A stretch of 64,000 nucleotides of DNA from Eutreptiella sp. 'Long Island Sound 2002' (lineage: Eukaryota; Euglenozoa; Euglenophyceae; Eutreptiales; Eutreptiaceae): the NCBI GenBank assembly GCA_964036045.1, contig OZ038385.1, positions 59,057,919 to 59,121,918 of the forward strand, read 5' to 3'. Below the pieces are notes generated by a model. The model was not told the origin of the DNA. It saw only the letters and a list, made by a program, of their open reading frames with translations, and did no database searches. A program made the position numbers and the translations under genes. Positions 59,101 through 64,000 of this stretch are shown piece by piece (the first letter of the stretch is position 1; every line of letters starts with the position of its first letter).

Positions 59101-61396
59101 CACTCACTTTCCCCCAACCAGCTCGAAAAGCTTCAGGCACTCATCTGGGCGGGAGTTGCGTCTCGCAGCGTCACACGTCTAGTCTCCCCCAAAGACCGTT
59201 TCGCGGCTCGCCCAAAGGGAGGGTTGGGAATGAAGTTCCTACCGCACAGCGTCCACGTTGCCACCGTGAACTATGGGCTACGGGCCCTTTGCGGCCTTGC
59301 CCCAAAGTCAGTTTGCCTTCTGTACGTCCAGTCTTTACTTAGCTCGAACCAGAGGGCCTCGGACCCAGTGCAAAACTCTTTTATGGACTCCATCCATGCC
59401 CTTGGCATATCTTTCCACAGCATAGGCCCGTGGAGACCCACTGCTATTCGGGATCTAACGCGTGGTACCCAGCTAACCGTTAGGTTCAGGTCAGGACAGG
59501 CAAAAGGAAAAGTGACCGAGGCCACCTCCAAATGGGCCAACGTCTCGTTCCACGACGGGGTCTACTCAGTGGATACCCACACGTCTTACACCATGCACAT
59601 GCCGTGCCACGCCGTCATGGATTACTCCCGCCCCTCTCACTTCCAGCTAGTCCCTGAATTTTTGCTCCCTCAGGAGACCATCCCCGAACCCCCAGCGCCA
59701 CCGCACAACGCACACGCACTGGGAATCAGCCAACACGGCCATCTCTTCGCTCTGCAGACACAACACTACGTAGAGAAGAAGTCTCTCGACGAGTGGGGAT
59801 GCCACGATGCCGCGGAGGCACTAACCAGGCCGCCGACCCCCGGCCTACAGCGGGTATGGCTCTACTCCGATGGCTCCTCCGATGAGTCCGGCCATGCGGC
59901 CGCCGTCACGGCCTTTCTACCCGACGGTACAACCAGAGTCCTGTGCCTATCCTCACCGCATCCCTCTTCTCTGGGTTCGGAGTTCTGGGGGGCGATAGCA
60001 GCCATTCGCTGGATCCACAGGGAGCTTTCCCAATACGAAGTATGTTTGTTGATTGACAACGAACAGGTGGTGTCCACCCTCCAGAAATGCCAAGTCTATA
60101 GGCCCAGCCCGTTCCAAGACGACACATGGACCGTCGCCGTACACAGCGCCCTACTTCTCATCACCAACCCCCTCCACATCATGTGGATTAAAGGTCACGC
60201 CAATTTCATTGGCAACGAAATCTGCGACCATTTCTCTAAATGGGCAGCTCACAGCCTGACTTTTACCCCGGACCTCCTCCCCCCCCCCCCCACTGGGTTC
60301 AGTGGCGGTACACCACCTGCCTGTCCTCCACAAGTTTAAGGTGCAGCAATTCCGCCACCTCTTGCCGCAGCATTCCCATAACAACATAGCGGTCGGCCCC
60401 AGCTTCAGCCTGTACAATAAAGCTTCCTGGTTTTCGTCCCTGTTTTTCAAACTGGCGTCCGGGTGCTACAATGTGCACGGATACCAGTGGAGCAATATGC
60501 TCCACGACTACCACTGTTCCAGGTGCGGACAGCACCATCCTTTCCACCCTTTATCTTGCCTGGCCTTCTGCAAAGCGTTGGACCAGCACGTCCAGGCATA
60601 CGTCTCTTCCTGGGGACCCCTTTTCAGCCCCATTGTCCTGCACTGGTGGCTCTCTGGGCCCTCAAAGGCTGACCGCAGGAACTTCATGAGAACTCTGGTA
60701 CCTAAGTCCCTATGGTCCTGCCTCTCCAAGCCGATCCCGGGCTCCACTCGCGCCGAGCACAGAGCCATGCTTGGCCTAGCCCTGGAGGAACGCGTAAAGC
60801 ACCTGGACAAGCCTGTCCGCCAAGCACATGATTGGCTGTGTTCGAATCCTCTCCCTTGGGACCCAATACTTTGGGCGCACCACTCCGACCCACTCAACCC
60901 CTTCTCGGTTTCGCAAGGTGCGTTCAGTACCTCCGTCCCCAAGCCCCCTCGGACCCGCCCCGTATACCAGCACCCCCCACCTCTCCCCAAACACGCCTTA
61001 AAAAAGCCGTCCAAGCCAGCGTCAGCCAAAGCACAACCAACCACCTGCCGCGCGCCAAAAAACTCCAAACGCCCGTCCAGCCGCGCATCCGCACCACGCC
61101 CCCCCCCCCCCCCTCGGCCATTCTCCGCCCTCCTCAGCACTCACGCCCACCGCAACCACAAAAACGCCAACGATCACCACAAACCCATCAGGCCACAATC
61201 GTTTGGGCGCCCCCAAAGCGCGCCAAGAGCGCTCTCCCCCTCCCACCCCCACGCTCCACGACACGCTACCGTCAAACACGTCTACCCCTCCCCTCTAGGC
61301 CCACCGCTACTAGGTGCCCAGGTCCGTCTGCCCCTGCCCCCCCCCACTCCAGCGCCTCCCGGGACATCCGAAAATGTTTTCCACCCATCCAGCTAA
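56167..61396 (+). pseudogene. AlkB-LINE ORF2: endonuclease, reverse transcriptase, RNase H
   Basis: ATG 56167 overlaps the stop of the preceding ORF. After a Pro-rich N-terminus the AP-endonuclease shows VVSFNTANS, LLQEL, GGDFNCVLD (about 57031), RLDYIF (57220) and SDHNPV (57304). The RT shows YKKGDPFSPSNYRPIAL, FIDFNKAFNSV, RGLRQGCPLSPLLF and YIDD (58705-58716). RNase H shows SDGSSDE (59866), SEFWGAIAA, LIDNEQVV and KGHANFIGNE with a final Asp (about 60190). One base change in the poly(C) near 60280-60291 shifts the frame. Beyond it the protein continues to 61396 with a CSRCGQHHPFHPLSC zinc-binding motif and a basic Pro-rich tail. About 1,740 codons, long for a LINE ORF2. It would carry out target nicking and reverse transcription. 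Confidence 0.9.
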
Positions 61397-61596
61397 CTTC
61401 TGTCTCCTCCTCTCGACCCCTTCAGCCCTCCGCCCCTTCCTGAACCCCCCCCCTCCCCCACAGGGTAAATCAGCGTTCATCTAACCTAACCATCAGAGCA
61501 GCCGTGTACATATCTTTATATTTTGTTCTAAATACTTTCTTTGGGGGACGTCAGCCCCAGAACAAGTTGATGCGGTTAAGAACATTCAAAAAAAAA
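61397..61596 (+). other. 3' untranslated region and poly(A) tail of the AlkB-LINE
   Basis: About 190 bp of non-coding sequence, C-rich at first, ends in TTAAGAACATTC and nine A (61588-61596), directly followed by the second target copy at 61597-61611. Confidence 0.85.
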
Positions 61597-64000
61597 GGGG
61601 GGCTGCAACATTACCCGGTACTCCTGTCCTCCACAACCCTACCCGGGGCATGCGGGGGGCCACAAGCTCACCACACGGGGCCGCGCCAACCCCCCTGCCA
61701 ACAGACACGGGTGTGTTACGCCGAGCCCAACCCGCCACGTCAGACGGAGCATCCCGACACCACAACACAAGCTTAACCACCCTAACCATCCTAGCCACCA
61801 CACCCGGCACCGTGACACGGACACGCCACCCGAATGACCCGCAATGCACGACACGAGAAGGCGCACGGCAGACAGACAGGCACGAGCACGAGCACAGCAC
61901 CACCGAGCTGGAGCAACGCCCTGGGGCTCCCATGGGGAGCACAGGGACACATTGAGGGGGACCGGCGGGGCCTTGCCACCGACGGGGGTGTACATATGAG
62001 TGGCACAAGCGAAACTGGAAGTACGGCTACGGAGCACCACGAAATACCGGATAATTGATTGTGCATGCAACACTGCCAGGGCGGGGCAGGGAACAGGGCA
62101 CCGGCAGGGGAAAAAACTTTTTACAGCGGTCCGACCACTTGTCATGGCTTTTCTCCCCCGCGGCGGGCAGGCGGCGCACAGTACAAACGTACCGTGCCGG
62201 CCCCACACACCTGGCACCGACCAACATCGCAACAAGCGGCACACCTGCACACGCCAAATCCGACTGCGTCAACGCCCGCTGCGACGACAAGAAACGAACG
62301 CCGATCAAACCAACCAAGAGGCGACTAACACGACCACACACCGCCAGAACCACTACAGCGGACACAACGTGACCGTAAACAGACCGGGCGCGCACCGACC
62401 AGCGCCAAGCTGGCAGGGCGTGCATGGACCGTTGCGAGAACAACGACCAACGAGCTAGCGACACCGTAGCGAGCCGCGCCCCCCGACCACCACGGCCACA
62501 AGCACAGAGGAACACTGCGACTCTACCGCTGCGGACGCGGCCCACGAACATTCCCAAACTACACTACACGACACTTGTACAAACCAAGACACCACAAACC
62601 GACGCAGACACAAACGTGCTGGATAAACGGGCAGGATTCAACGATAAGATCACCGGCAGCAGCGCAACGGACCCCAAACACAAACCCGGCCGACCATGAG
62701 GCGGCCACGACAACCGCGCACCAACCACACCACAGCTGCAGCCACCACTTGACCGTAAACAGACCACACGCAAGCCGGCCAACGCCGAACCAGCCAGGCG
62801 TGCACGGGTCGAAACGGAAACGGCGCCCAACGGGCTGGCAACACCATGGTGCGCCACGCCCACCGACGATCGTACCCACGAACACAGCAGAACGCCACAA
62901 CGCTGCCAATACAAACGCGACCAACCAACGGTAACAAACTACACAACACTACACTTGGACAAACCACGACGCCACTGACCAGTACCGACACGGACATGCC
63001 AGCTGCGTAAACAACATGCGGCGGGACGACCACCGGCAGCAGGGCAACGGACCCCAAAGCAAACCAAGCCGACCATGAGGCGGCCAAGACGACCGCGAAC
63101 CAACAACACCGCAGCTGCAGCCGCCACTTGACCGTAAACAGACCACACGCAAGCCGGCAAAAACCAAGCCAGCCAGGTGTGCACGGGTCGAAACGGGAAC
63201 GGCGCCCAATGGGCTAGCAACACCATGGTGCGCCACGCCCACCGACGATCGTACCCACGAACACAGCAGAACACCACAACGCTGCCAATACAAACGCGAC
63301 CAACCAACGGTAACAAACTACACGACACTACACTTGGACAAACCACGACGCCACTGACCAGCACCCACACGGACATGCCAGCTGCATAAACAACATGCGG
63401 CGGAACGACCACCGGCAGCAGCGCAATGGAACCCACGCAAACCAAGCCGACCATGAGGCGGCCAAGACGACCGCGAACCAACAACACCGCAGCTGCAGCC
63501 GCCACTTGACCGTGAACAGACCACACGCAAGCCGGCCAACACCAAACCAGCCAGGCGTGCACGGGTCGAAACGGGAACGGCGTCCAAAGGGTTGGTGACA
63601 CAGTGGTGCGCCGCGCCCACCGACGACCATGCCCACGAACAAAACTTGGCTCTACCATCACGCAACCGACCAACCTACATTAACAAACTACACCGCAACC
63701 GTACCATGAGACCGACCAACCGACCACAACGACCTACTTCGAACCCCCGGCCCCCCGGGAGAGCGCAAGCTGGACCGAGTCAGGAGGTGTGAGTGTGCGC
63801 CACGGCATGCGAGTCCCGTAGCACGTGCTTCTTCAAGTCGCCTCACACCTACTGAAAACCAACCCAGGTGGGGGTGCCTGCAGGACAGGGCCTTTGGCCT
63901 GGCTCCGGGCCCCTGGGCCCCAGAATCCGGAGGTTGATGAGGATGTGCGGTGGGACCCTCCCCCACGTATCATCCGCCCGAAGGAGAGGAATGTGAGACT
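61597..64000 (+). mobile_element. Giant LINE, copy 2, 3' part (runs off the window)
   Basis: After the target duplication the sequence continues the giant LINE 3' region where it left off at 52234, parallel to copy 1 from about 37213. It ends at the window edge at the equivalent of 39223, so about 200 bp including the (CCTA)n tail are missing. From 61612 to 62309 no gene is seen. The 378-bp array follows. Confidence 0.88.
62310..63740 (+). repeat. 378-bp tandem repeats in the giant LINE 3' region (4 units)
   Basis: GACCATGAGGCGGCCA recurs at 62692, 63071 and 63449 (spacing 379 and 378 bp), with a more diverged first unit from about 62310. Copy 1 has one unit fewer. Frames across the array on both strands again reflect low T content. 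Confidence 0.85.

Larger units (their letters stand above)
52235..61596 (+). mobile_element. AlkB-encoding LINE, 9.36 kb, poly(A)-tailed
   Basis: A complete-looking non-LTR element with a 15-bp target duplication and a tail of nine A. It encodes ORF1 with a C-terminal AlkB-like domain, a 114-codon ORF and a long ORF2 (endonuclease, RT, RNase H, Cys/His motif), with overlapping junctions between ORFs. Composition is less T-poor and codon use differs clearly from the surrounding giant LINE, as expected for an unrelated family. Two stops in ORF1 and one frameshift in ORF2 make this copy inactive. Confidence 0.9.

Overview
This window comes from a large, repeat-rich eukaryotic nuclear genome. No bacterial-type operons, rRNA, tRNA genes or convincing host genes are visible. 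The mix of a pogo-type DNA transposon, a Ty3/gypsy-type element, two very different LINE families, a dimeric tRNA-like SINE and a small LTR element suggests a microbial eukaryote such as an alga or another protist with an expanded genome. The species cannot be fixed from the sequence. Almost everything recognisable is mobile DNA, inserted element into element.

Layout. Positions 1-4.7 kb are unassigned flank. An apparently complete pogo-type transposon lies at 4699-8085, with an intact 649-aa transposase on the minus strand, matching terminal repeats and TA at both ends. A 21-bp palindromic minisatellite (8.3-8.5 kb), a short ACCT-type tail (9.1 kb) and poorly resolved sequence follow. From about 11.1 kb a decayed Ty3/gypsy element gives gag, zinc knuckle, protease and reverse transcriptase, then stops inside the RT at 15389. 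Its reading frame resumes at 39423. The 24,033 bp in between is a giant LINE flanked by the 13-bp duplication TACCCAAGAGGAC.

Giant LINE copy 1 (15390-39422) is itself hit by a 2.2-kb non-autonomous LTR element exactly at the ORF1 start codon (17540-19747) and by a dimeric SINE in ORF2 (28856-29147). Without these, the LINE is about 21.5 kb: a T-poor 5' region with tandem monomers, a roughly 5.3-kb ORF1 carrying a duplicated domain, ORF2 (endonuclease, RT, RNase H, Cys/His motif), a roughly 4.9-kb ORF3 that starts with a RING finger, and a long 3' region with tandem repeats and a (CCTA)n tail. The Ty3/gypsy element resumes for 468 bp and is then cut again, by a 5'-truncated second copy of the same giant LINE (39891 to beyond the window end).

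Inside the 3' region of giant LINE copy 2 sits a different LINE (52235-61596, poly(A)-tailed, 15-bp target duplication). Its ORF1 ends in an AlkB-like 2-oxoglutarate/Fe(II) dioxygenase domain. A 114-codon ORF and a long ORF2 (endonuclease, RT, RNase H) follow, with overlapping stop and start codons.

Order of events: Ty3/gypsy is the oldest layer, then the two giant LINE insertions, then the LTR element, SINE and AlkB-LINE inside them. The most notable content is the giant LINE with a RING-finger ORF3 and the AlkB-encoding LINE with coupled ORFs.
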